A DNA stretch of 64,000 nucleotides from Corynebacterium sp. HMSC27B11 (GTDB lineage: Bacteria; Actinomycetota; Actinomycetes; Mycobacteriales; Mycobacteriaceae), in contig NZ_KV823538.1 in NCBI RefSeq assembly GCF_001815985.1, positions 124,001-188,000 on the forward strand. Reading direction: 5' to 3'. Below the pieces are notes generated by a model. It did no database searches, was not told the DNA's origin, and worked only from the letters and a program-made list of their open reading frames with translations. A program made the position numbers and the translations under genes. This document shows, piece by piece, positions 7,406 to 16,592 of this stretch (the stretch's first letter is position 1; every line of letters begins with the position of its first letter).

Positions 7406-10339
7406 TTAAGCCTTCTTGGCTGCCTTCTTCGCGGTCTTTTTGGTGCTGCGCTTCGTGGCCTTCTTGGCCGCCTTCTTCGCAGTCTTCTTCGCGGTCTTCT
7501 TCGTGCTCTTGCGGGTGGACTTTGCCGGTCCGGCGGCAGCCTTCTCGGCGTCCTTCGCACGGCGCTCGGAGAGCAGCTCGTTGGCCCGCGCGTCCGTCAG
7601 GGTCTCCGGGGTGTCCCCGCGGCGCAGCGACGCATTGGTCGTGCCATCGGTGACATAAGGCCCGAATCGACCCTCCTTGACGGACATTGGCTTGCCGGAG
7701 ACGTCGTTGTCCCCCAGGCGCTTCAACGGCGGCTTCGCGGCAGCGCGGCCGCGACGCTTCGGCTCCGCGTAGATGCGACGCGCCTCGTCGAGCGTGATGG
7801 TGAACAGCTCCTCCTCGCTGCCCAGGGAGCGCGAGTCCGAGCCCTTCTTCAGGTACGGGCCATAGCGACCGTTCTGCGCGGTGATGACCTCCCCGTCGGC
7901 GGGGTCCACGCCCACCTCGCGCGGCAGGCTCATCAGCTTCAGCGCATCCTCCAGGGTGACGGTGGCCGGCTCCATGCTGGCGAACAGCGAGGCCGTCTTC
8001 GGCTTCAGCGTCTCGTCGAGGATCTCCTTGATCCGCTTGGCCTTCTTAATCGCGAAGGTCTTGGTCTCGCGCGACAGGGGCTTCTTGCCCTCCTTCGCGC
8101 GCTCGGCGTCCTCCTCATCGCGCTCGGCGAGGAAGACCTTCTCCGCCTTCGCGGTGACCTCGGCCTCCTCGTCCTCGCCCAGCACCTCGGTGACGTACGG
8201 GCCGAAGCGACCCTCGCGGGCCACGATCATGCGCCCGTTCTCCGGGTTGCGGCCCAGCTCGCGGCCGGACTGCGGGGTGGCGAAGAGCTTCTCGGCGACC
8301 TCCAGGGTCAGCTCATCCGGGGTCATGGACTCCGGGAGGTTGGCGCGCTGCGCTTCCTCCTCGCCCTTATCGTTTTTCACCATGCGCTCGAGGTAAGGGC
8401 CGTAACGGCCGACGCGGACGACGATCGGCACGCCGTTGGCGTCGTCGAAGAGGTGGAGGGAGTTCACGCGGCGGGCGTCGATGCTCTCCAGGTTCTGGGC
8501 GACCACATTCTTCAGGCCGTAGTTCTGGGAGCTGGTGCCGCCGCCGAAGTAGAAGCCCTCCAGCCACTTCGTGCGGTCCTCGTTGCCCTCGGCGATGGCG
8601 TCCAGCTGGTCCTCCATCGCGGAGGTGAAGTCATAGTCCACCAGCGCGCCGAAGTTCTGCTCCAGCAGGCCAACGACCGCGAAGGCCACCCAGCTGGGGA
8701 CCAGCGCATTGCCACGGGGCAGGACGTAACCACGGTCCTGGATGGTGCGGATGATCGACGCGTAGGTCGACGGGCGCCCGATGCCGAGCTCCTCCATCTT
8801 CCGCACGAGGCTGGCCTCGGTGTAACGGGCCGGCGGGGTCGTCGTGTGACCATCGGCGGTGACGTCCTCCGCAGTGAGGAACACGCCCTCGGTGACCTGC
8901 GGGAGGCGCTTCTCCGCGTTATCGGCGACGTCCTTACCTTCCGCGGTGCGGGAGACCTCGACGTAGGCCTTCAAAAAGCCCGGGAAGGTGACGGTGCGGC
9001 CGGTGGCGGTGAACTCCACCTCGGTGCCCGCCTCCGGCTCGCCGGACGTGCCCGCGATCGTGACCTTCATGGAGGTGCCGCGGGCGTCAGCCATCTGGGA
9101 GGCGACGGTGCGCTGCCAGATCAGCTCGTAGAGCTTGAACTCCTCGGCATCCAGCTTCTGCGCGAGCTGGCCAGGGGTCTGGAAGCGCTCGCCAGCTGGG
9201 CGGATCGCCTCGTGGGCCTCCTGGGAGTTCTTCACCTTGCGGGTGTACTGGCGCGGGCCGTCCGCGACGAACTGCTGGCCATACAGCTGGGCGGCCTGCG
9301 CGCGGGCGGCGTTGATACCAGCGGTGGACAGCGTCGTGGAGTCCGTACGCATATAGGTGATGTAGCCGTTTTCGTACAGGCGCTGCGCGATGCGCATCGT
9401 GCGCTCCGAGGTGAAGCGCAGCTTCCGGCCGGCCTCCTGCTGCAGCGTGGAGGTCATGAACGGCGGGTACGGGCGGCGAGTGTAGGGCTTTTCCTCCACG
9501 TTCGCGACGTGCAGTTCCTCGCCCTTAATTCCGGACGCCAACTGCTTCGCGCGCTGCTCGTCCAGGACCAGCGGGGTGCCGGACTTGCTGGACTTGAGGG
9601 TGGCGTCGTCCTTAAAGTCGCGGCCCTGCGCGATGCGCTGGCCGCCCACGGTGGCGAGCTTGGCCTGGAAGGATGCCGGATCACCGTCCAGCCGGGCGGC
9701 GGGGTCGATCGAGAGCTCGGCGGTCAGGTCCCAGTAGTCGGCGGCGCGGAAGGCCATGCGCTCGCGCTCGCGCTCGACGATCACGCGGGTGGCGACGGAC
9801 TGCACACGCCCTGCGGACAGGCGCGGCATGACCTTCTTCCACAGCACCGGGGAGACCTCGTAGCCGTACAGGCGGTCGAGCACACGGCGGGATTCCTGAG
9901 CATCAACGAGGTTGTAATCCAGCTCGCGGGTATTTTCTACGGCCTCGAGGATCGCGGACTTGGTGATCTCGTGGAAGACCATGCGACGGACCGGGACCTT
10001 GGGCTTCAGGACCTCCAGCAGGTGCCAGGCGATGGCCTCGCCCTCACGGTCGGGGTCTGTTGCGAGCAGCAGCTCGTCGACCTGCTTAAGCTTGGCGCGC
10101 AGGTCGGCGACGCGCTTCTTCTTATCCGGGGAGACCACATAGAGGGCCTCGAAGCCCTTGTCCACGTTCACGCCGAGGCGCGCCCACGGCTCCTTCTTAT
10201 ACTTCGCCGGAACGTCCGCAGCACCGCGTGGGAGGTCACGAATATGTCCAACTGAAGCCTCGACGATGTAATCGGACCCCAGCATTGGGGCGATCTTCTT
10301 GGCCTTAGTTGCAGACTCGACAATGACTAAACGCTTCAC
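7406..10339 (-). CDS. topA: DNA topoisomerase I
   Basis: A 977-residue type IA topoisomerase, which relaxes negative supercoils. The TOPRIM domain starts at the N-terminus (RLVIVESATKAKKIAPMLG, then DPDREGEAIAWHL). The catalytic tyrosine is in YITYMRTDSTTLS. Actinobacterial enzymes lack zinc fingers and instead carry C-terminal repeats; four copies of a GRxGPYV/L motif are visible (RVGRYGPYL, REGRFGPYV, QNGRYGPYL, KEGRFGPYV). The last ~45 residues are a lysine/alanine tail of KKTAKKAAKK type, also known in mycobacterial TopA, where it aids processive DNA binding. The start is GTG 10339 with GGAGG 4 bases upstream. cspA follows upstream as in C. glutamicum. Confidence 0.95.
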   Translation of the reverse strand: MKRLVIVESATKAKKIAPMLGSDYIVEASVGHIRDLPRGAADVPAKYKKEPWARLGVNVDKGFEALYVVSPDKKKRVADLRAKLKQVDELLLATDPDREGEAIAWHLLEVLKPKVPVRRMVFHEITKSAILEAVENTRELDYNLVDAQESRRVLDRLYGYEVSPVLWKKVMPRLSAGRVQSVATRVIVERERERMAFRAADYWDLTAELSIDPAARLDGDPASFQAKLATVGGQRIAQGRDFKDDATLKSSKSGTPLVLDEQRAKQLASGIKGEELHVANVEEKPYTRRPYPPFMTSTLQQEAGRKLRFTSERTMRIAQRLYENGYITYMRTDSTTLSTAGINAARAQAAQLYGQQFVADGPRQYTRKVKNSQEAHEAIRPAGERFQTPGQLAQKLDAEEFKLYELIWQRTVASQMADARGTSMKVTIAGTSGEPEAGTEVEFTATGRTVTFPGFLKAYVEVSRTAEGKDVADNAEKRLPQVTEGVFLTAEDVTADGHTTTPPARYTEASLVRKMEELGIGRPSTYASIIRTIQDRGYVLPRGNALVPSWVAFAVVGLLEQNFGALVDYDFTSAMEDQLDAIAEGNEDRTKWLEGFYFGGGTSSQNYGLKNVVAQNLESIDARRVNSLHLFDDANGVPIVVRVGRYGPYLERMVKNDKGEEEAQRANLPESMTPDELTLEVAEKLFATPQSGRELGRNPENGRMIVAREGRFGPYVTEVLGEDEEAEVTAKAEKVFLAERDEEDAERAKEGKKPLSRETKTFAIKKAKRIKEILDETLKPKTASLFASMEPATVTLEDALKLMSLPREVGVDPADGEVITAQNGRYGPYLKKGSDSRSLGSEEELFTITLDEARRIYAEPKRRGRAAAKPPLKRLGDNDVSGKPMSVKEGRFGPYVTDGTTNASLRRGDTPETLTDARANELLSERRAKDAEKAAAGPAKSTRKSTKKTAKKTAKKAAKKATKRSTKKTAKKAAKKA

Positions 10340-10368
10340 GTGACCTCCGCATGGATTTGCTCCTTAGA

Positions 10369-10384
10369 TTGCCACAATAGGCAA
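10369..10384. repeat. Short palindrome upstream of topA
   Basis: TTGCC-ACAATA-GGCAA, 5-base arms, 30 bases upstream of the topA start. It could be an operator in the topA leader. The rest of the roughly 200-base gap to the cspA terminator shows no convincing gene; only an antisense reading frame crosses it. Confidence 0.3.
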
Positions 10385-10544
10385 GTGATACCTGCTTAGT
10401 GGAAATCGGGCGGTGTGTTATCCCCACCTTTTAGGCAGTTCCCCACCCCTGTTGCAACCCCACCGGATGGTGCGGCAAGCCCGAGACAGGTTCTTGCTGC
10501 CGTTGGGGACTGAGGTTAGCGGTTGGTGCAGACACGGGGGTGGA

Positions 10545-10580
10545 GAAAAGCAAAAGGGACGGTGGAAACCACCGCCCCGG
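10545..10580 (-). terminator. Terminator downstream of cspA
   Basis: On the minus strand a GGCGGTGG stem pairs with CCACCGTC across a TTT loop. A T-rich tail, TTTTGCTTTT, follows. Confidence 0.65.
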
Positions 10581-10643
10581 GGCGTTTGCTCTTCGCTGTG
10601 CCTACTGCCTAGTTGGCAGCCGGCTGCAGCTCATACTCGCTGC

Positions 10644-10847
10644 TTACAGCGGCTGAACGTTCTGAGCCTGCGGGCCCTTCGCGCCTTCGCCGACCTCGAA
10701 CTCGACCTTCTGATCCTCCTCGAGAGTGCGGAAGCCGCTGCTCTGGATTTCGGAGTAGTGGACGAAAAGGTCCGCGGAGCCATCTTCTGGGGCAATGAAT
10801 CCATAGCCCTTCTCCGCGTTAAACCACTTCACAGTTCCCTGCGCCAT
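10644..10847 (-). CDS. cspA: Cold-shock protein
   Basis: A 67-residue single cold-shock domain that binds single-stranded [21 protein letters not shown] is RNP1 and DLFVHYSEI is RNP2. The length is normal for the family. ATG 10847 is chosen because the protein then begins MAQGTVKWF as in its relatives; the in-frame TTG two codons earlier is less likely. The 5' region upstream contains a CCGCC/GGCGG hairpin (about 10888-10904), in line with the structured leaders of cold-shock mRNAs. It lies upstream of topA on the same strand, with its own terminator between. Confidence 0.92.
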   Translation of the reverse strand: MAQGTVKWFNAEKGYGFIAPEDGSADLFVHYSEIQSSGFRTLEEDQKVEFEVGEGAKGPQAQNVQPL

Positions 10848-11174
10848 TTTCAAACAACCTATCTTTCTTGGCGTACCAGCCCCGCCAACTTTCGGCGGAG
10901 CAGGGCCTTCACCGCCACATCAACGGTTGACACCGCGCATGGGATTGGGACCACACACCAGTGTGCCATGTTTCTTTCGCCACCGATAGGGGTTAAAGAT
11001 GAACAATCGGTCGAACGCTTAATGCAGCGCCCCGAGACTGCTTCCGGCTCGCTCCCGGGCAGCCGACGCAATCGCCCCAAGCCGCACCACCCGGTCGCGA
11101 CGCACCGCCCCATCAGGCCACCTCGTCAATCCACCCCGCGGTGTGTCTGGTGCTCGGGCTAGACTGCCCTCATC

Positions 11175-13652
11175 ATGGCTGAGCAGTCCTCCACCCCCTC
11201 CTCCGGCGCTGGCAGTGCGCCTGATTCCCACAGCGCTGGCAGTGCGCCCAATTCACCCAGCGCCGACCATGCGCCCAATTCCCTCGGCGCCGAACTCATC
11301 GAGGATCTGCGCGCGGCCATGCCGGACTCCACCGTCACGCACGTCCGCCACGTCCCGGCGCGCTTGTCCACCCCCGCGGACTGGCCCGAATGGTCGCTCC
11401 CCTCGCTCAGGGAGACGCTGCGCCGAGGTGGCGTCGTAAAACCTTGGTCCCACCAGGCCGAAACGGCACAGCACGCGTGGGAGGGCAGGGACGTCATCGT
11501 CGCGACCGGAACCGCTTCCGGTAAGTCGCTGGGCTACCAGCTGCCGATCCTCACCGCGCTGGCCGAGGATCCGACCGCCACGGCACTGTACCTGGCCCCG
11601 ACGAAGGCGCTGGCGCAGGACCAGATGCAGGCCCTGGCCCGACTGTGCGCGGCGACCCCAGAGCTCGCGGACGTCATGGTCGCCACCTACGACGGCGACA
11701 CCCCGCCCGAGGCCCGGCGCGCGATCCGGGAGCAGGCGCGGATCATCGTGACGAATCCGGACATGCTGCACGCCTCGATCCTCGGCAATCCGAAGCGGTG
11801 GACACGGCTGCTGAAAACCCTGCGCTACCTGGTGGTTGACGAGTGCCACGTCTACCGCGGGGTCTTCGGTGCACACGTGGCGATGGTGCTGCGGCGGCTG
11901 CTGCGGCTCGCCCCGGGGGCTGGTTCTTCCGGTTCGGGGCTGGCTGGGCCGTCGTCGGTGGGTGGCGCGGAATTGGGGACGTCAGGCCCCACCGTCATCA
12001 TGGCCTCCGCGACCAGTGTGGATCCCGCGGCTCATGCGCGTCGGCTGACCGGGCGGGTCGAAGTCGTGGCGGTGACAGAGGACGGCTCGCCGGCGGGTGA
12101 GCGCACGATCGCGTTGTGGGAACCCGGATTCCTGGAAGGCGTGGAGGGCGAGCACGGCGCGCCGGTGCGGCGCAGCGCTAACTCGGAAGCTGCGGAGGTC
12201 ATGGCCCGGGTCATCGCCGCAGGCGCGCGAACCTTGAGCTTCGTCCGCTCCCGTCGCGGGGCGGAGATCGTGGCCCTGGCGGCCGCAGAGGAGCTCGGCG
12301 GGATGGGCCGGGCGGAGGATGCCGCGCGGGTGGCCGCCTACCGGGCCGGATACACCCCAGAAGACCGCCGCTACCTGGAAAAGGCCCTGGACGAAGGCGA
12401 GCTGCTGGGCGTGGCCGCAACCAACGCACTGGAGCTCGGAATCGACGTGGGCGGGCTGGACGCCGTCGTCGCCGCTGGATTCCCCGGCACCATCGCGAGC
12501 TTCCGGCAGCAGGCTGGGCGTGCGGGGCGGCGCGGGCAGGGGGCGCTGGTGGTGCTGGTCGGCGCGGATGATCCGATGGATACCTACCTCATCCACCACC
12601 CGTCGGACCTGCTGGACCGGGAGGTGGAAAACACGGTCTTCGACCCGCACAATCCCTATGTGCTGGCCGATCACCTGGTGTGCGCGGCTGCGGAGCGCTC
12701 GCTGAACGATGCGGAGATCGCAGCCTGGCACGGCGAGGCGGTGGCCGAGCACCTGATCTCGCGCGGGGTGCTGCGGCGGCGGCCGCACGGGGTGTTCGCG
12801 GACCTGCAGGCAGCAGAGCAGATCCACGGGCAGGTGGCGATCCGCGGCGGGGCGGCGGGCCAGGTGGCGATCGTGGAGTCGGAGTCGGGGCGCATGCTCG
12901 GCACGGTGGATGAGGCCCGCGCAGTGTCGGACGTGCACCCCGGCGCGGTGTATGTGCACCAGGGCGAGACCTACCTGGTGGATGACCTAGATCTTTCCGC
13001 GGGTGTGGCGTGGCTGCACCAGGCGAGCCCGGAGTACAGCACGCGGGTGAAGCGGGATACGGATATCCAGATTCTGCGCACCCGGGGTACCCGCCAGCTG
13101 GCGGACGGTGTGTGGCTGGCGGACCTGAATGTGGAGGTTTCGCACACGGTGACCGGGTTTACCAAGCGGCTGCCGGGTGGGGAGATCATCGATAACGTGC
13201 CGCTGGATTACCCGCCGGAGCGGCTGCGCACCCGGGCGGTGGCGTACACGATCGCGCCAGATGTATTGCTTGACCTGGGCCTTCCGGAGCCAACGTGGCC
13301 GGGAACTTTGCATGCGGCGGAGCACGCAGCGATCGGATTGTTGCCGCTGATCGCGACGTGCGACCGGTGGGATATCGGTGGAGTGTCGATCGTGCAGCAC
13401 CCGGATACGGGGCTGCCCACGGTGTTCGTCTACGACGGCTATACCGGCGGGGCGGGGTTCGCAGAGAAGGGCTTCGCGGATTTCGGCCGATGGATGGCCG
13501 CGACTGCGGAGGCCGTGGGGGCGTGCGAGTGCGAGGCTGGGTGCCCGTCGTGCGTGCAGTCCCCGAAGTGCGGGAATGGCAATGACCCGCTGTTCAAGAC
13601 GGGCGCGCTGGAGCTGCTGCGTTTCCTGGCCGCCGCGACTGCGCAGGACTAG
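11175..13652 (+). CDS. DEAD/DEAH-box helicase with DUF1998 domain
   Basis: An 825-residue superfamily 2 helicase. Walker A is ATGTASGKSLGYQL (near residue 105), motif II is DECH in VVDECHVYRG (near 222), and motif VI is QQAGRAGRRGQG (near 445). The C-terminus is a DUF1998 module with the cysteine cluster CECEAGCPSCVQSPKCG, probably binding zinc. Relatives occur across actinobacteria (Rv3649-like; YprA/MrfA-like in Bacillus) and are linked to DNA repair, but the role of this one is not established. ATG 11175 follows TAGACT (11160-11165) by 9 bases, slightly long for a leaderless start. The stop codon is the first TAG of a 14-base tandem repeat. Confidence 0.85.
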   Translation: MAEQSSTPSSGAGSAPDSHSAGSAPNSPSADHAPNSLGAELIEDLRAAMPDSTVTHVRHVPARLSTPADWPEWSLPSLRETLRRGGVVKPWSHQAETAQHAWEGRDVIVATGTASGKSLGYQLPILTALAEDPTATALYLAPTKALAQDQMQALARLCAATPELADVMVATYDGDTPPEARRAIREQARIIVTNPDMLHASILGNPKRWTRLLKTLRYLVVDECHVYRGVFGAHVAMVLRRLLRLAPGAGSSGSGLAGPSSVGGAELGTSGPTVIMASATSVDPAAHARRLTGRVEVVAVTEDGSPAGERTIALWEPGFLEGVEGEHGAPVRRSANSEAAEVMARVIAAGARTLSFVRSRRGAEIVALAAAEELGGMGRAEDAARVAAYRAGYTPEDRRYLEKALDEGELLGVAATNALELGIDVGGLDAVVAAGFPGTIASFRQQAGRAGRRGQGALVVLVGADDPMDTYLIHHPSDLLDREVENTVFDPHNPYVLADHLVCAAAERSLNDAEIAAWHGEAVAEHLISRGVLRRRPHGVFADLQAAEQIHGQVAIRGGAAGQVAIVESESGRMLGTVDEARAVSDVHPGAVYVHQGETYLVDDLDLSAGVAWLHQASPEYSTRVKRDTDIQILRTRGTRQLADGVWLADLNVEVSHTVTGFTKRLPGGEIIDNVPLDYPPERLRTRAVAYTIAPDVLLDLGLPEPTWPGTLHAAEHAAIGLLPLIATCDRWDIGGVSIVQHPDTGLPTVFVYDGYTGGAGFAEKGFADFGRWMAATAEAVGACECEAGCPSCVQSPKCGNGNDPLFKTGALELLRFLAAATAQD

Positions 13653-13711
13653 CGGGGCAGGACTAGCCGGGCAGGACTAGCGGGGCGGGACTAGCCGGCG
13701 CGGGACTAGCC
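13646..13711. repeat. Tandem 14-bp repeat spanning the helicase stop codon
   Basis: GGACTAG begins at 13646, 13660, 13674, 13688 and 13703, giving a period of 14, 14, 14 and 15 bases. Each unit is followed by a G/C-only filler. The first copy supplies the helicase TAG stop. Confidence 0.75.
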
Positions 13712-13736
13712 GGCCCGCTGAACGCCCCATCGATAC

Positions 13737-13794
13737 GTTTTGCAGAGTTTGATGCCGCTTTTCACCCGATTTCCGGCATCAAACTCTGCAAAAC
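13737..13794. repeat. Perfect 21-bp inverted repeat
   Basis: Arms 13737-13757 and 13774-13794 are exact reverse complements of 21 bases, starting GTTTTGCAGAGTTTG. The loop is 16 bases. The arms are much more AT-rich than their surroundings. The second arm ends in AAAAC rather than a T run after the stem, so it is not a textbook terminator for the upstream helicase. Confidence 0.8.
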
Positions 13795-13801
13795 ACGCTG
13801 A

Positions 13802-13840
13802 GGGAAGCCGGGGAGAAGCGAGGGGAAGCCGGGGAGAAGC
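13802..13840. repeat. Two-copy 21-bp direct repeat
   Basis: GGGAAGCCGGGGAGAAGC occurs at 13802-13819 and again at 13823-13840. Beyond it, up to the lipase start at 14095, no gene is convincing. Confidence 0.6.
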
Positions 13841-14094
13841 CGCAGACAGGCCTAGCGGGACGGCGCGGCCTACGCCAATCCCCACAATTCCCTCTGCGAC
13901 CTGCCCAGCGCCCACGATGCACGGCGCCAGCGCTCCAGACCAGAGCGCGAGGGCGCAGCGCAATGACACAGCGCGAAACCACCGGACATCGCGAACCTTT
14001 CAGCGAAACCGGCGAAGCAGACAGACCGGGGCAGCTACTGTGATGATCACCAAGTATTTTTGCGCCCGAAGCTAATGATCTGGAAGGAACGCCG

Positions 14095-15558
14095 ATGCCC
14101 GCCTTTCCTCGCTCACTGAACACTCGCACCCGCCGAACCACCGCCGCGCTGAGTGCCGCCACCCTGGCATTTGGGGTTCTTGCCGCTGGTAGCGGCGCTG
14201 CCACTGCTGCCCCTGGCTCCTCCACTGGCGGAGGCGGAAACCCGAACGCAGGCTCCTCCCAGGTCTTCGGTTCCATCGCGGACACGACTCCTCGCCCGCT
14301 GGTTAACCTCGGCGATCCGATGCGCGACCCAGCCCCGTACACCAAGCCCACCGCAGACTCCGGCCTCAAGTGGGACTCGGTTCCGGCAACCCCGGGCGAG
14401 CACATCGCCCAGGTCCCGCTCGATGAGTCGCTGCGCCTGGCCAATGCGGGCGCCCAGTACCGCGTCGCGCACTCCACAACTGACCAGCACGGAAAGGTCG
14501 TCGCCTCCACGGGCGCGATCTTCCTCCCCAAGGGCACCCCACCGGAGGGCGGCTGGCCGGTGCTCGCCTGGGCGCACGGCACGGTGGGCATGGATGACGT
14601 CTGCGCACCCAGCATCAACGACCGCGGCGAGCGCGATAGCGCCTACCTCAACCACTGGCTCTCCCAGGGCTATGCCATCGTCGCCACGGACTATGCGGGG
14701 CTCGGCACCCCGGGGCTCATGAGCTATCTCAACTCCCAGGCCACCGCGGATTCCGTCGTGGATTCCGTGATCGCCGCCCACAAGGCCGACCTCTCGGCGG
14801 CACTCCCCGCAGAGAGCAAGGGCCAGCCCGTGCTCTCCAAGAAGTGGGCCGTGATCGGCCAGTCCCAGGGCGGGGGCGCGGCACTGAACGTGGCACATGG
14901 CGCGACGTCCCGCTCCCAGCCCGCGGGCCTGGACTTCCGGGGCACCGTCGCCACCGGCGCCCCCGCGTATATCGAGGAAATCGTGCTCGCCGGCGGCCCC
15001 ACCTTCCCGGCTATCCCGCTGCCAGCGGGCCTGAACAGCTACGCGCTGTACATCCTCGCCGGATTCCGCGAGGCCAACCCCGATATCGACGTGGACTCCG
15101 CACTCACCGAGGAGGGTCGCAAGATGGTCGACGCCTCCCTGAAGAGCTGCCTCTCGGAAACCGCCGACGCCGTCCGCGGCACCAACCTCGCCCGCGCGTT
15201 CAAGAAGCCGCTGCGGGACGTCCCCAGCCTGCCGGAGGCGCTGCGGGCGTACATGGCGACCCCGACCACCGGTTACGACCGGCCGGTCTTCCTCGGCCAC
15301 GGCCTGGCGGACATGGACGTCCCCACCCCCATCGGCCTCTCCCTGAACACGGAGATGTGGCTCAAGCAGTTCACCGGCAGCCCCCGCAACGCGCGCGTGG
15401 AGGTCCGCTGGTACCCGACCGACCACGGAGGCACGGTCCCGGCATCCCAGGTTCACTCCACCCCCTTCCTGAAGTCCATCTTCGACGACGACGCCGCTCA
15501 GGGGCCCGTCGGCTCGCTCGGCTCCGCGGATCCGGCGGCCACCCCCGCGAAGTCCTAG
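14095..15558 (+). CDS. Secreted lipase (LIP/secretory lipase family)
   Basis: A 487-residue exported serine hydrolase. Residues 1-42 are a signal peptide: a basic start with RTRR, a hydrophobic core, and a probable cut at ATA-AP. The nucleophile is Ser in GQSQGGGAALN (near 255). The acid is probably Asp in GHGLADMDVPT (near 405), and the base is His in PTDHGGTVPAS (near 445). This order matches the secretory lipase family typified by actinobacterial and fungal triacylglycerol lipases. It should release fatty acids outside the cell, which the acyl-CoA ligase and oxidase in this window could use. GGAAGGA precedes ATG 14095. It stands alone between a repeat-rich gap and the convergent tad cluster, 18 bases from the latter. 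Confidence 0.82.
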   Translation: MPAFPRSLNTRTRRTTAALSAATLAFGVLAAGSGAATAAPGSSTGGGGNPNAGSSQVFGSIADTTPRPLVNLGDPMRDPAPYTKPTADSGLKWDSVPATPGEHIAQVPLDESLRLANAGAQYRVAHSTTDQHGKVVASTGAIFLPKGTPPEGGWPVLAWAHGTVGMDDVCAPSINDRGERDSAYLNHWLSQGYAIVATDYAGLGTPGLMSYLNSQATADSVVDSVIAAHKADLSAALPAESKGQPVLSKKWAVIGQSQGGGAALNVAHGATSRSQPAGLDFRGTVATGAPAYIEEIVLAGGPTFPAIPLPAGLNSYALYILAGFREANPDIDVDSALTEEGRKMVDASLKSCLSETADAVRGTNLARAFKKPLRDVPSLPEALRAYMATPTTGYDRPVFLGHGLADMDVPTPIGLSLNTEMWLKQFTGSPRNARVEVRWYPTDHGGTVPASQVHSTPFLKSIFDDDAAQGPVGSLGSADPAATPAKS

Positions 15559-15576
15559 CCCGTAGGGTCCCACGGA

Positions 15577-15882
15577 TCACATTGGGCCGGCCACCGCCGA
15601 GGCGCGCCGCCCCTTCACCGAGACCTCCACGCCCACCGTGTCCGGCCCCTCCGGACCCACCTGGCAGCCCACCAGCTCCGCGGCGTTGGCCCGCGCGAGG
15701 AGCTCAGCAATCCCGCAGGCATCCGCGTCCCCAGCCACGTGCGCCTGCGCAGCAGACAGCGCCACCAAGTCGGCGGCCACCACCGCCCGCTGATGCGCGT
15801 CCACCTGCCCGAACCCCAGCACGATCACCCCGCACAGGGCGATGAGCCCCAGGATGGAGCTAACTCCCGCTGCCGTCGGCAT
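15577..15882 (-). CDS. TadE-like secretion-neighbourhood protein (Rv3654c-like)
   Basis: A 101-residue protein with one N-terminal membrane helix (SILGLIALCGVIVLGFGQV) and a small extracytoplasmic part with two cysteines (GDADACGIAE and VGCQVG). It matches the short protein that ends tad clusters in actinobacteria (annotated as a helicase/secretion-neighbourhood TadE-like protein). Probably a pseudopilin or pilus accessory factor. It overlaps tadE by 23 bases, which suggests translational coupling. Confidence 0.65.
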   Translation of the reverse strand: MPTAAGVSSILGLIALCGVIVLGFGQVDAHQRAVVAADLVALSAAQAHVAGDADACGIAELLARANAAELVGCQVGPEGPDTVGVEVSVKGRRASAVAGPM

Positions 15883-16180
15883 TGGGCTCCTCCAGGATCG
15901 ATTCCTCCACGGTGACGTCGAACAGCGGGGCCTGCTTCGTCAGCCGCACCGTCACCATGGACCACGGTGTATCCCCCACGGGCGAGCGCGTGATCTCCAC
16001 CGCTTCCCCCTCGCGACCGGTGAGCTCGCCATCGTCCACCCCGAGGGCCGCCATGCGCGCGACATCCCGGGCGCTCGAATGCGCCGCCATACTGGTCGCC
16101 AGCGTGCTGAGCCCCGCGACCAGCAGGCCGACGGTCACGGCGATGGCGGTCAGCACGGACGCCCCCTCCACCGTGTTCAT
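15860..16180 (-). CDS. tadE: TadE-family pseudopilin-like protein
   Basis: A 106-residue protein starting MNTVEGASVLTAIAV, the TadE pattern of a short head, a conserved Glu and one membrane helix (about residues 8-32), then a soluble domain. Such proteins are minor pilins or assembly factors of Tad/Flp pili. ATG 16180 abuts the TAG stop of the upstream gene, with AAGGA 6 bases before it. Confidence 0.7.
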   Translation of the reverse strand: MNTVEGASVLTAIAVTVGLLVAGLSTLATSMAAHSSARDVARMAALGVDDGELTGREGEAVEITRSPVGDTPWSMVTVRLTKQAPLFDVTVEESILEEPNADGSGS

Positions 16181-16459
16181 CTAATTTCCTTCGCTCAGAG
16201 CACGCTCGAAGATGCCGCTCAACGCGCTCTCCACTGCATCCGACGTCACCACCGTGTACAGCAGCGCTCCGAGTGCCGCGGCCGCCACGCACCCGAGCGC
16301 ATATTCAATCGTGCTCATCCCAGACTCGTCCTCGTACTGCGCCCTCGCCGCACCCCGAATCCACAGCTCAGCGCGCTGAAACAAGCTCAGCCCGCCGGAC
16401 GTATCCGCCATCGCGATCTCCGTTGTTTGAGTGGCAGTGTTCTTGGTATTCATGGTCAT
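16181..16459 (-). CDS. Flp-type pilin, DUF4244 family
   Basis: A 92-residue protein. The motif G-MSTIEYALG (near residue 49) is a prepilin peptidase site: cleavage after Gly leaves Met at +1 and Glu at +5, followed by the hydrophobic stretch CVAAAALGALLYTVV. This fits the DUF4244 Flp-like pilin that sits at this place in actinobacterial tad clusters, presumably the main subunit. ATG 16459 is chosen from GGGAGAG five bases upstream. The frame is open much further upstream but that part is compositionally unlike protein and overlaps tadBC. No prepilin peptidase gene is seen in this window. Confidence 0.72.
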   Translation of the reverse strand: MTMNTKNTATQTTEIAMADTSGGLSLFQRAELWIRGAARAQYEDESGMSTIEYALGCVAAAALGALLYTVVTSDAVESALSGIFERALSEGN

Positions 16460-16592
16460 TGTTCTCTCCCTTTCGGTGTCATTTCTTCGGTGTTCTTGTG
16501 TCGCGTTTTTCGAATGCCGATTTCCCTCGTGGTCTTGCTTTCCCTCGCTGCGATCCCCCTCCTTTTCTTTTTCGACGTCGCCCCCGCCGGCC

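Noticed and set aside
10413..11162. A 249-codon plus-strand open frame across the cspA region
   Set aside because: It is antisense to the clearly coding cspA and its terminator, and its product shows no domain-like pattern.
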